From contig NC_089756.1 in assembly GCF_040412425.1 (NCBI RefSeq), positions 3,850,498 through 3,914,497 of the forward strand: a stretch of 64,000 nt of DNA, written 5' to 3'. Positions 25,601 to 37,800 of this stretch are shown piece after piece. A program made the position numbers and the translations under genes. The notes under the pieces were generated by a model. It had not been told where the DNA came from, did no database searches, and saw only the letters and a program-made list of their open reading frames with translations. Source of the stretch: Macrobrachium rosenbergii (taxonomy: Eukaryota; Arthropoda; Malacostraca; Decapoda; Palaemonidae). Numbering within the stretch: the stretch's first letter is position 1; the number at the start of each line of letters is the position of its first letter.

Positions 25601-28600
25601 CTGGCGTGCTTTGGGTGTCGGTCCCCCGGTTATCTCGTAGTGCAACCAGGTAGCCGAGGAGAGTTTCATGGGATCTGTCAAGGTCTCCCTCCAAGGGGAG
25701 AGGTACAGGAGTTTCACGCTTCAGAAGCAGAAAGGGTCTTCCTCTTCAAGTTGCGATGGCCCTCGTTTTCTGGAGAACTTTGTGCCAATTCGTCAGCACG
25801 AGGATCCCTGGGACAGGACCACAACTCCCCCAGTGAATAATCTTCACTACTCGCAACCCTTGTAGTTCCCAAGGGGACGAGAGTGTTGGGGGCCGCTGCA
25901 GTCCTTGCTTCCGAGAACGTTCTCGACCAGATGAATTCTTTTCTTCAGAGAAGGAGTTCATTCAGGTCGAGACACCAAGCTTCTCCCCTGCTTTGACAGA
26001 GTACGAATTCTTCTTGCCTCGGAGGGTCTTGGTGACTGCACTTCTGTGGGAAATTCTGGTGCTAAGAAGGACTTTGTCCCAATTCAGATCTCCGGTTTTG
26101 TAAATTCCGAGTTGGTTCAACTCTTAAGAACAAACCTTTACTTGGTTCTGCCTTCCTCTTTCAGAGATTTGCCAGATACCTCGGTAACCAAGGTTCGTAC
26201 CAGGGCACTGCCTTGTCCTTTGGACAATGGCCAAGACTTTTGGGTCTTAGTCATCTCAACTCGACCTTGAGTTCAAGCCAGCCCCCCTCAACTCCTAAGA
26301 AGTCCCAGGCTTCGGAAGAAGATTGCGGAACACATAGCCCTCTTCTTCCCTTCTAGGAAAATGTGCATAACTGTCTTTTCCACTCTCTTCTCCATAAGGA
26401 AGAAGGGAAGAGAGAAAGAAGTATCGACTGGGAAGAAGTTCTCCTATTGCTGATGCTTGGGTAAAAATGATACTTATCGAGTCTCTGGAGCTGGCAGCGA
26501 CATTGGCGAGACCTGGGAATGGATTCCTTCAGAAGTATCTATTTCCCTTAGGTCTCGGCAATTCATTTCATCAAACTTCCATCCCTCTTCCTCTCCCATG
26601 CTCCCGATTCGGGAAATGCCAGCCCCGGCTAGAGCTAATTGTCTCGGTATCCTGTTATCTTGCAGAAGCTTCCCCATGGTGGAGAGTGGAGGTCTGCTTC
26701 CATTCCTCTATCCTTTCCTCTTCGAAGTATGAGGAAAGAGTTAGGCTAATGCTTGATTGAAGGAACCTTCGAATTTGCTTGAATATTCCCCTCACATCGT
26801 GTGTCTACTTAAGAATTCACTGATCAAGGAATAGGTGCACACTGGCAAGACTTTGTCTTGAACATGTGTGACTGAGACGATTAGTACCTTTTCATCACCA
26901 TCCTGGGCTCAGGGCAGCCTTTTGGCCGTCCGAGAATTCAGGATGAGTTTTGCGACACTGTGGTTTCGTTGAACAAGAAAGCACAGTAGTGGCATTTGTT
27001 GACAAACAAAAGGTAATCGTTTTTTCCTCCTGTTTCATCTGTTGACATTTGCAGGCATTTGAGTGTTCTATAGTGCACTCGACAGCTCAATTAACCAGAT
27101 GCATTCCCGGTGGGGATGTATTGGTAGGCGAGCTTGGCCTCGGGTTTGAGTGATCGGGACGGAACGTGCTGCTCACTCTTTTCTTCATGAAGAGACTGCT
27201 CGACCGAGAAATCCCTACCGTCTTTCTGTTGTCTCCCTGCACAACAAGTCAGTAGTTTTTCTTGCTCCTTCATACCAGACCCGGGGCCGCTACGGTGAGG
27301 CATGCTGTCTTTTTAGGGAAGAATTCGATATCTACATTTTTCCCCCCATTATTTGTCTGTTTCGCTAGGGGTTCACAAGCATTGCTCACCCCGAGTTACA
27401 GACAAATGCTGGAAGACTTCACCTTTCGCCCGACCTGATAGCCGAGGCATCGAGAAGAGTTCTGCTTGACCCAACCTCCTGTAGCAGTTCTTCAGGCAGT
27501 ACATCCCTGTGTGTTCAGGACTGGGAGACCTTCCAGCTTTCCATGCAAGCTCAGGCTTTCTCGCCGAGCGGCAACGGATATAGCTGGATATCTCTTGAAG
27601 TCCTCTGCAACAATGTTCCAGGGACCGGATCCGTCTTCGCTGGTGGGTGTTGTTGATGGAACTTCTCAGGTCAGAGCCGCTCTTCAAGTCTGGACTTTCT
27701 CGTCTTCTCCACTGAGGGTTGCTTCTCTCCCTTTCATTTGTGAAGAACGTAGGCCCTTGCAACCTAGTCTTCTATCTGAAGTAGCCTTCTCCTCAGTCGA
27801 GATTTAGCTGCAGATGAGAAGCTGCTTCGGTCTTGCTGTCCCGGGGAACTGTTCCCTGGGTAGCATGTGACTCTCACTTAGGGTTCCTGTCCTGTGCTCT
27901 GCACACATCCTTATGAGAGTCGTCGGATAGAGATGTGCCCTCTTAGGATCATCTCTCATCTCGCTCCAGCCTTGGCATAGAAGATGGAAGAACTGGTGAA
28001 GGGGATCATACCTCGACTCCCTCTCGGATGTCGTAAGTGGACTCCGAATCCATCAGCATCTATTGTTGGGTTCGAGTCCTTCTTGTTCCCCTTCTCCTTG
28101 GACTTTGTATCAATGATCCAGATCAATCGTTACTTTGTCCTATTAGGGAGCTGTGGTACTTTCCGAAAGGGCTCGACATTCCTAAACTGGATGTCGTTGA
28201 CGTTTTCGCTAGTACTGTCTCTCCCAAGGAAGACGTATCTAAGGACACATCTTTTTCCGGGCTTTGTGAAGCAATTGAAGGAGGTACTCAGCAGCTAGCG
28301 ATGGCAATACTGGTACTTTTCACCCGAGAGCTCAGGAAGTCAATGGCTTGGTCCATCCCTCGCATCCAGAAGTTTCTGTCGGTCTGGAAGCAAGATGTGG
28401 CCTCATAGACCACACTCTTGTCTTCCTGTGGTCTTACCCACAGGCCCTTGGAACCTTTTTTCCTTGGTTCTGTGGTGGCTGCACAGCAAGTTGTGTTTTC
28501 TTACCCGGCTCCTTCAAGAGGACTAGTAGCATCTCGCCTAAGGTGTTGGTTCTGGAAATGAGAAGGATACAGAGAGTGACTGGCCTCTCTTCCTCCTCCT

Positions 28601-31600
28601 TCCCCATCTTCCTACTTCTTCTCCTTCGGGATGAGAATAGGACTTGAACCAATACTTGCTGGATCTGGCGCTGATGCGGTAAGACTACACATCAAGCACC
28701 CATTCTGTTTTTCTTCTAGAATCATAGAAGCAATTCCGCTCCTTCCTCTAGCAAGGGGAGGAAGGAGAGACTGGCAATAAAGGAACCCTATATTGGCTTT
28801 TCCTTACTGCCTCCGACTCTGGATCCTTCCAGCCTATTTCGTATGAGTTACGTTTCCTCACTCATGCGAAAAGGTCCAGTATCTGACATTTGATCTTGCA
28901 GTTCCTATACTCCGATCAATATGTCAGATGCTTGGTACTCCTCTCTCTTTCGACCAGGAGGAGTAGCCCAGGTGTGCAGAACTCCAGTCAGTTCAGGAGA
29001 CTCACTCAGATTCCTCCCTCCAACCAGTGAGTCTTCCTAATGTAAAGGACCGACGGTTTGTATGTCATGTCGGAACAAATCACAGTTTTTGAAAGTAAAT
29101 TGTCTTTTTCCTAACTATACAAACCTGAGGTCCTTTACATTACATAATATGCCCACCTCATGCCACCCTTCAGTCTGAACCTGGACTGAAAGGCAAACTG
29201 TAATGTTTACATCCTGGCAGGCGGATACTCGCCTACCTGACAGTAGTTACTGCATAACCACCTTGCTCAAGAGTTTAACGGCCGTTTCCAGCCTACGCTG
29301 AAAGTAATTCCTAATGTAAAGGACCTCAGGTTTGTATAGTTAGGAAAAATACAATTTACTTTCAAAAATTTTGATATTGTATATTGTATATTCTTACATT
29401 GTCTTTTGTGTTATAAATTGCAAGTACAGCGATCAATGGTTTGGTATGGAAACTGATTACGTGGCAAGTTTATTTTGCTGTATTTAGCCGAGTTCAGAGC
29501 GCTTTTCTTGCTTGTAGTTAGCGTAAATGAATCTCTAGATACTTTATTTTTATGGAACCAGGTTATTTCTCATTATACGAAGTGTTTTCAAGTTGAAATA
29601 TAACTTAAATACGTCTTGTTGTGAAATTAATTCAACTATTTGTTTTGTTAATAGATGACGGCCGTTTGGGGCATGTTATTTTTGTGTAAAAAAAAATCAA
29701 GATTCCATTGGCTGTTTTCACTTGATTTCATCATAATACGAGCTTTATGTATTTATCTTTATCAGCATGAAAACAGCAGTAATATGTGTTCTTTCATGCC
29801 CAGTAGTTTTGATTAAAATACTTTCTCTCCAGTTTTATTTACAGTCAAGTTTCATCCATGTTGGCGATGCATGATAATTTATAGTCATTAGGAGTTTGTA
29901 CATTGTTTTCTCCGCTTCACTTACAACTTGTAGCTTAAATTTAGCAGTATATTTCCTGGCCGACCTTTTATCCATAGTGAATAAGGGTATAATGTAAAAA
30001 TATATCACTCCTATTCTACTTGACGGCATTTGTAGCACAACTACGGTAATTGTTTACTACCGTACAGTTGTTGATATACAAGCAAAACAGCTGTTGTTAT
30101 CCGATTCGATTATAAGCAAAACAACAGTTTCTCGTTCAGTTGTTTATGGCTGTATGCATTTACGCAAGAGTATGACATTACTGACAATACTTTTATCATT
30201 CTCTTTTACTTTTTTAACGAGAAGATGGGATAAAGAGATGGAGGAAAAGAAGTTGGTCTATTGTAATTTGGTCTCTCGCTGCCTGATTGTATGTTGCTGC
30301 CTGCACCCACATGAAATTTTAAAATATTTTCTAAATATTGTCGTGTCGGTATTAATTGCTTATCGCATCGCAAAATCGAATTATCGTAACTCAAGCACTA
30401 CCTAGGTACTTGAGTATTTTAATACTATTATCACAAATTTTCCACGAATAATGTGTAGAGTATACATATGTTCCATAGAGAAATCCGCGAATCGTGAGAC
30501 CGAGAATACGGGGGGGTTTACTGTACCTTCACTTTATCCTTGGGGAGACGGTGTTCCAATTCAGGGCACACTGTTTTGGGCTGTCAACCACTCCTTAGGT
30601 GTTTGCGCTAGTGTTTACCTTAGTGTCAACTTGGCCCCATTCTCATGGGATACATCTATTGAGGTATCTCGACAATTGGCTGGTCCTGGGAAGCTCCCGC
30701 TGGCGGTTGCTTCAGGACAAGAATCGGCTCCTCGAGTTTTGCCACGATCTAGGGATCTTAGTAAGTCTCAAGAAGTCAGATCTCGCCCCTGAACAGAGGA
30801 TAGAGTACCTGGGCATGCTGATACAGTCAAACCACAAACTTACGCAAGGTTAGGTTCCAGAACCCCTCATGCAAGACGAATTTTTGCATAAGTTTGGCAT
30901 GGTCTCAAAAAATGGAAATAAATGCTTATTTCTAAAGTTTAAACACTAAATGGGACCCCTATCATGCTCCCAAATTATTAAGCTAATTTTAAATGAAATT
31001 AAAGTTAATTTAATTTTATTTAAAAGTTAGCTTAATACATTACCCTTAAAAAAAGAAATAAATGGTTGACATAAAAATAGAGAGCTGGAAGAGAATTTTT
31101 CTCTCCCTCCCCTTCTGACTGATCTATTCTTAGAAGTCTTCTCAACCTCTTTTTAATAACTTCTTTATTCTATGTCTCTTTGTCTTTGTTCTGAAATGCC
31201 TTTTCATGAACAAACAGTGTTTTTTATTTGGACTAATACAGCTCATAGTTATTATGTCTCTGTGTTTTAGAATGTATTTTCCACACTACCGCATTTACAC
31301 TTTGTAGATGGTACAGGTAAAATTAAATCAGTTTAAACTATCTACTGTACAGGTAAAGATGTACTGTACAGAGAAATAATAAGTTGTAAAAATGTGTGAG
31401 CACTAAACTCTATCGACGCCTTCATGGCGATTTAGGCGTTGTCCCCTTTGTTGCCAAATGTACTTCTCTCGAGTTTTTAAAGGCCTACCCTTCCCATTTA
31501 CCCCTTTTAATCCGTGCTTCTGTCAAGAAGGTTTAACCTCCTTGGCGTTTGTTAATGTCTCCTGGGAGCAGTATACTTCTGGGTGTTCTCTATTGCCTTG

Positions 31601-31805
31601 ACACTCCTTCGAAAATATTTCCATTCTTCCAGGTCTCTGGTTTTCATATAGGCCTCATTGAATCGCTTTTTGGACCTTCCTTGTGATTATCTCACGCTAC
31701 TGGACTTCCGCACTTTTAATTTACTTGTTTTTGTGTCAATTTACTGTGTATATATATATGTCTATACATATACATATATTTACACATATACATATATATA
31801 CATAT

Positions 31806-31837
<32 letters not shown>

Positions 31838-34800
31838 CAATTGACATTTGAAAAGGACAGATAAGAGAGCGCAGCATAAATATACATAGGTTACACAAAT
31901 AAGATTATCGGCAGCTATTTAATTTATCATCTACTCATAATATGGTCCTTCGTTTCTTTCCAGTTAGAGTATTCATAAAATTTTTCTATTCATATATCTT
32001 CTTTTCTTTACAGACTTAGTTCAAGTTTTGCCATTTACTCGGAATATTTAATTGTTTTTTCTTTGTTTTTGTATCAGTTTTTATCGTTATAACATACAAG
32101 ATACCTTTGCATGAATGCCCATACCCGATGAAAAATATCTATTGTGTTTTATAGTCTTCATAAGGGTTTGTCAAAACAAATAGATGATTTGGGTCATGAA
32201 TGTCATATTGATAATAATACACAAAAATGCCAGGACTATTTATGATCGATTTCTCGAGCCTGTGGATGAAGATTAATGCGGGAACGAGGACTTCCTTCCA
32301 TGTTGTTTATAAGGCGACAGACTCCTTAATGAGTCAGTGAGTGTTTTGACTGACCTTCCCTTGTGGAGGCACGGGCTGTTTGACATCTTCATGCCCTGAG
32401 GTCAGCTTAACAGGTAAGAGAAGAACTGGCAGCGCTGGAAATTTTTTTGTCACGTTTAAGAATAAACGTGTTGTTTTATTGTTGTTAAATGCTAGAAAAT
32501 TACGAGGGCCTTTAATAATTGACAAAAATTGATTAGCAACCAATTATATTTGTGTTGTATAACTTACGCTGCCTTCATATACCATACAACATGAGTGGGA
32601 ATATTTGATGTGGCAGCGCCGGTCACCTCCCATGCCCTGCCCTTTTCGCCATGAAGGAGCCGATGGAGTATAACTATGAACGAAAGAGAGAGAGATAAGG
32701 GTTGTCCTTACTTAAGAGAGTGAAACTATTTATCAGTTATTACGAACACAGAGAATAACACGAGAGAGAGAGATAGAGATGTCCTTACTTAAAATATCAA
32801 TTGTTCCCACACAAATACAAACCCTTGGTTCTTTACTCATATGGGATTACTTTCGGCGAAGCTGAACTGGCCGCTAAAGACTTAACAAGGCATTGTGGTG
32901 CTATTACTACCGGCCGGGTAGTTGGTTGGTAACAGTGGGGAACCCATGGTACCACCCTCCCGGCGTCACTCATTCACTTTACTTTCCGGCCTCATCTGAT
33001 GCGGACATGTTTTCCTGCTCTCTGCTCGGACCTTCCTGGATGCAAAGCTTCAACTTTTTCACGGTGTGTTTGTTCCTGTTTTTCTTTTGGCTTGTTACTT
33101 TAGTATAACTGTGCGTGTTTGTAATTATGGACAGTCTATCACAAACCCATGATTTGGATAAGCCTGTGCACTGGGTATGTCCTGGTAAGGATAAGAAATG
33201 TGGCGCTTTCCGCTGTAGTGCGGATTCGAACCCTCACTCCGTTTGCTTAAAATGTAGGAAAGGGAACAAGGACCTCCCTGATTATACTGTTGATGAACCT
33301 TCCGATGAGTGTAGGCTTTGGTCCCCTGAGCGTCGGAAGGGCTGTCTTTGGCTCCTTCGACTCCGACGATTGCTAATCCTTCACAATCATATTTGAGCCC
33401 CGAAGCCCTCCCTTGCAGCCTATTCACAGCGCTGAATCTGTCTCCCTGTCCCCTGTGTCTGCACCCGCAGTCACAGAGGAGGCGAGATCGGTGGATCTAG
33501 CCTACACTCCTCTCAGTTCTCCCCCTCACCCAGAGTTGCTGATCCCTGGGTTGGGTGGGCCCCATACCCACCTTTGTCTTTCACAGGGTTGGTGTCTGTG
33601 CCAGGTTTAAGTCAGGTGTGGGAGTCGCTCAGGATGGTTGGCAGCCCTGATCTTCCTTTGCTCCTTGAGCATATCAACTCTGCTGCGCGGGCAGGAGTAC
33701 TGCTCCCTCCCCCCACTACCCACACGGTTGACGCTCTCACAACCACCACCATCATCACTGTGCTGCCGGGGAGCGTGATGATCTCGGCTTCTCCTCCACC
33801 CAAACCATCATCCTTACCCAAGCCAGACAAAGGATCGTCAGGGAAGGTGCCCAAGACGTCTCGACTCCGAAGACATCGGGAGGAACCAAGAAGGGGTCCC
33901 CGCAGCCTTCTTTGTCTGTTTCAGCATCGAAGAAGGCTGGAACACGCCTAGGCAGTAGGGACAGCGGTCTCCAATCGGCAGTCCACACCCCTGCGTTGGT
34001 CTCTTCTGCACTCTCCAGTGTGGAGGATCGTCCAGCGTCAGAGCGTGGAGCGGCTGTGAGGAGGCCGTTCCCTGATCGTCAAGACTGTCGCTCACCCAGA
34101 CGAGTAATTCCGTCTAGGCCTTCTTGCGAGGCTCCACCGCAGGTTGGAGATCGTGAGGGGTCCATGGCCTCCGCTGGTTACACCAGCTGACACGACGGTA
34201 GTGTTCGCTCTGCCTCTCCCGCCCCTCAACTTCCTCGGGATTCTCCGGGAGGAAACGGGGTCGGTAGGATTCCTGGGGCTGAGGCCCTTGTGCAGTCAAC
34301 ATCAGAGGCATCCGGTCCTTCCTCACTCCAAGCGAGCGAGAGGTCATGCGCCTCTGTTGTACGGGGCAGAGAGACGGGGTCTGTCTCAGGCTCTCCTGCG
34401 GGTGTGACCTTTCTGGATGACCGTCTCTCGGAAGGTCCACTTCCGAGAGACCCGGACACTCAGGAAATACAGAGGGCGTTTGTTGAGGTCGTTCGCTGGT
34501 CCCTCAGCACAACGGTCTGGAGGAACCACTTCCAACTCCTTTGGAAGAGTGGTCATCCAGGTTGGAGGAGTTTTACGCTTCCAAGAGGGAGCCCAAACCC
34601 TCCCTTGGTTTACCGTGGTCTCCCTTGGCAGATAGCATCCTCAAGCAGGGGAACGACTTGGTCTCCGGACCATTGTCTTCGCCTCGCTCGACTCGCTCTA
34701 CCAAGCTGTTGCCTCCCCCTCTCCCGAAACAGAAGAGATACTACGTGCCTTCGCAGGGAGCACTGCAGCAGAAGGTTGTGGAACCGGGGCTAACTCGTCT

Positions 34801-37800
34801 AGCTCCTGGGGCCACTTCAGCTCAGCTAACGGGGGAGCCTGCGCTTCTCACGCAAGCTGAGCTGAATGCCTTGGGGGGTACGGCTCTGTCTGCCCTCCAA
34901 GCAATCTCCTGGCTCGACAACTGGGCCTTCGCGTTGTCGAGAATCGCGTCTTCGTCTGGCGCTCAGAGCAAAGACCTGACCTTCAGGAGTCTTTGCCAGT
35001 CTGGTGGGAAAGCCATTTCCTTTATAACCCACCAGACAGCAAACCTCTGGGCAAACCTGGTACTGAAGAGAAGGGATGCAGTGTTGTCTTGGATCTACAG
35101 ATTATTGGGTGCCGAAGCTGCAGTCTCCCTGCGCAATGGACCCAGTCTGGACGCCACCTCCTTCTTCCCCAGGGGCGAGGTGGATGCTGCGGTGGACAAG
35201 AGGAAGGCCGACGAGCGCAACCGTTTTGTCCACCGGGCAGCGACGAAAGGCGTCACGCAGCCTTCTCGTCCTGCGGACCGGACCGTGAGTCAGGCTAGCA
35301 CCCCAGCCCTGAAGAAGTCTGGTGTTTCGGCGGGCACTCAGGGGAAAGTCCAGACCTCATCATCTTGACCTCATCATCTTCGCCTCCACAGAAGGAACCG
35401 CAGGGTCCCTTTCGCCAACCTGTTCCCCGAAGAGGAAAGGTAAGGCGAAGAAGAAGAGGGGAGGAGCTCACTAGGGACAGCGATCCCCCTCAGATGCTGC
35501 CGTCGGTGGGGGGCTGCCTATCAAGCCACTGGGCAACTTGGCAGCGATACGGAATGGAGACTTGGGTAGTGGATGTCCTCCAGAAGGAATATTCTCTACC
35601 CTTCGAGTCACCGCCTCCCCTCACCAACACACCGGTCCAGTTCCCATCTTATCTTCAAAAACCCCAGAGGAAACAGGCCCTGCTTCAGGAGGTCGAAACT
35701 ATGTTGAGCAAGGGAGCCATCGAAGTCGTCGAGGATCGGCCTCCAGGCTTCTACAGCAGGATATTTCTCATGGAGAAAGCTTCCAGCGGGTGGAGGCCAG
35801 TGATCGACCTCTCTCCCCTGAATCGTTTCATTCGCCAGACACGGTTCATGATGGAGATGGTGCGAACAGTACTGTCAGCCATCAGGGAGGGCGACTTCAT
35901 GCTGACGATCATCTTGATGGACACGTACTTCCAGGTACCGGTCCATCCATCATCTCGTCGGTACCTTCGCTTTGTCCTCAACGGAGTGGTCTACCAATTC
36001 AGGGTACTGTGTTTCGGGCTGTCGACCGCTCCGCAGGTGTTCACGAGTGTTCACCCTGTTTCAGTTTGGGCCCATTCGCACAGGATACGTCTGCTGAGGT
36101 TTCTCGACGATTGGTTGATCCTGGCAAGCTCCCACTTGCAGTTGCTACAGGACAGAAATCACTTCCTCGGGTTTTGTCGCGAACTAGGTGTCGTGATCAA
36201 CTTCCAGAAGTCGGACCTCATCCCCAAACAGAGGACTCGGTATCTGGGCATGCTGATCGACACGGCAGCAAGCAGAGTCTTTCCTTCACAGGCTCAGATC
36301 AGCACATTCAGGAAGGTGGCAAGGCAGTTCCTAGCGAAACAGGACCAGCCGGCTCAACAGTGGCAAGTTGTGATCGGTCACCTGTCGTCATTGGAGAAGC
36401 TTGTTCCACATGGTCGGCTCCACCTTCGGTCTCTCCAGTGGAGACTGAGGGACTTCTGTGATCAGTCTCGGGAGCCCCAGTCGGTTCTCATTCCCATCTC
36501 TCAGGAAGTGAGGAACGATCTCGATTGGTGGATGGACAACAGGAACCTCTGCATTGGGACACCTCTGTCCTCTCGCCCTCCAAACATGCTGCTCTTCATG
36601 GACGCATCGAAGGAGGGCTGGGGTGCACACCTGGAGGAGTTGCTGACTTCAGGTGTGTGGGACCATCACGACAAGCACCTTCACATCAACATCCTGGAGA
36701 TGAAAGCAGCGTTCTTAGGTCTTCGGTGCTTCCAGAACCGTCTGATTGGACACTCGGTGGCGTTGATGAGCGACAACACGACCATAGTGACATACGTCAA
36801 CAAGCAAGGGGGTCTTGTCTCCCGCACTCTCCACACATTGACGTTGCAGGTGCACCAATGGGCAATAGCCCACTCCGTAGAGCTGTCGGCCAGATACATT
36901 CCAGGCAAGAGGAACATTCTGGCGGACACGCTCAGCCGTCGGGGTCAGGTGGTGGAGTCCGAGTGGTCCCTTCATCAGAGTGTGGCGGACAGGCTCTTCG
37001 GCCTGTGGGGGCGTCCAGTAGTGGATCTGTTCGCCACCCGGTACAACAGGAAGCTTCCAACCTTCTTCTCCGTACTGGACCCATGGGCAGCTGCAGAAGA
37101 TGCCTTCCAGCACTCGTGGGACAACCTCGAGGTGTATGCCTTTCCCCCATTCTGTCTGCTTCTCCCACTTCTCAGTCGAGTTCTGGTGTCGACAAACCTT
37201 CGAATGATCCTGGTGGCTCCCAAGAGTCCAGAGGCCACTTGGTATCCGGACCTGCTGGCTCTACTCTCCGAAGAAGCTGACAGTCAATTATTTGTTCACG
37301 CTAGGGATGCAACGACTGACGGGAGCAAGTCTATAATCATCAAGGCTAATGACACAGGTGTGCTAGTCATAGCAATATCTTTACTACCGTCCCTCCAGAA
37401 ACTAGGTCCTCAGGAAATGTGGATTGCCTTTGGCCAAGGAGCCCATATGCGATGGATTCCAGTCCATAAGGTAGTTTCTGCAATTGGGCTTGAGAAAGCT
37501 AGAGGGATCCCCTACTTTCACACATTCACTGGATGTGACATTGTGTCTGCCTTTTGTGGGAAAGCGAAGAAATCTGCATGGCAGACTTGGAATGTATTTG
37601 ATGATATTACTGAAACATTCATCAATCTCAGCCAGCATCCAACATTGATTCGTGATCTTGACATGCAGAGGCTGGAAAGATTTGTTGTCCTCATGTACGA
37701 CAGATCAAGCACAGCCACTGGTGTGGACGAAGCAAGACTAGATCTGTTTACCAGCAAGCAGAGGCCATACAACTCAATTCCACCAACACAGGCAGCCCTC

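Larger units (their letters stand above)
22388..29371 (+). mobile_element. DIRS-like retrotransposon B, end to end, probably non-autonomous
   Basis: The left terminal repeat (TTGTTCCGACATGATATGCA...) and the right one ending near 29371 are both present, together with an internal complementary region (29037-29135) that joins the complements of the two ends, which is the classical DIRS layout. The gag-like part matches DIRS A. An RT start remnant (WQRHWRDLGMDSF, about 26500) is followed by unmatched sequence; I find no RT core, RNase H or tyrosine recombinase. It is therefore a deleted or rearranged copy that would depend on others. It lies inside the Tigger element and is younger than it. Confidence 0.78.
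21818..30523 (-). mobile_element. Tigger/pogo-type DNA transposon, split by DIRS B
   Basis: The left TIR TTGTAAACCCCCGTATTC and the right TIR (reverse complement CAGTAAACCCCCCCGTATTC) are flanked by TA at 21816-21817 and 30524-30525, the target duplication of the Tc1/mariner-pogo group. Removing it rejoins the DIRS A RT at the CGCAAGTA/CCTTC site. About 1.7 kb belongs to the element itself (21818-22387 and 29372-30523). The rest is the later DIRS B. A helix-turn-helix remnant is encoded on the minus strand (29835-29975). Confidence 0.8.

Noticed and set aside
16150..28650. Many open frames of 60-140 codons on the minus strand of the DIRS copies
   Set aside because: They are shadows of GC-rich gag-like sequence, have no family motif and do not persist between copies A, B and C.
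30824..32800. A complete second Tigger element in DIRS A
   Set aside because: The left end is good, but no matching inverted end followed by TA and DIRS sequence is found up to 32800.
33115..33396. A stand-alone zinc-finger gene (Cys-rich frame)
   Set aside because: It occupies the gag start of DIRS C and has a counterpart at the same place in DIRS D.
35365..35367. This codon as the true start of the DIRS C pol
   Set aside because: It is TTG, only the first codon of the open frame; pol may start at a later Met or by frameshift from gag, which the sequence does not decide.
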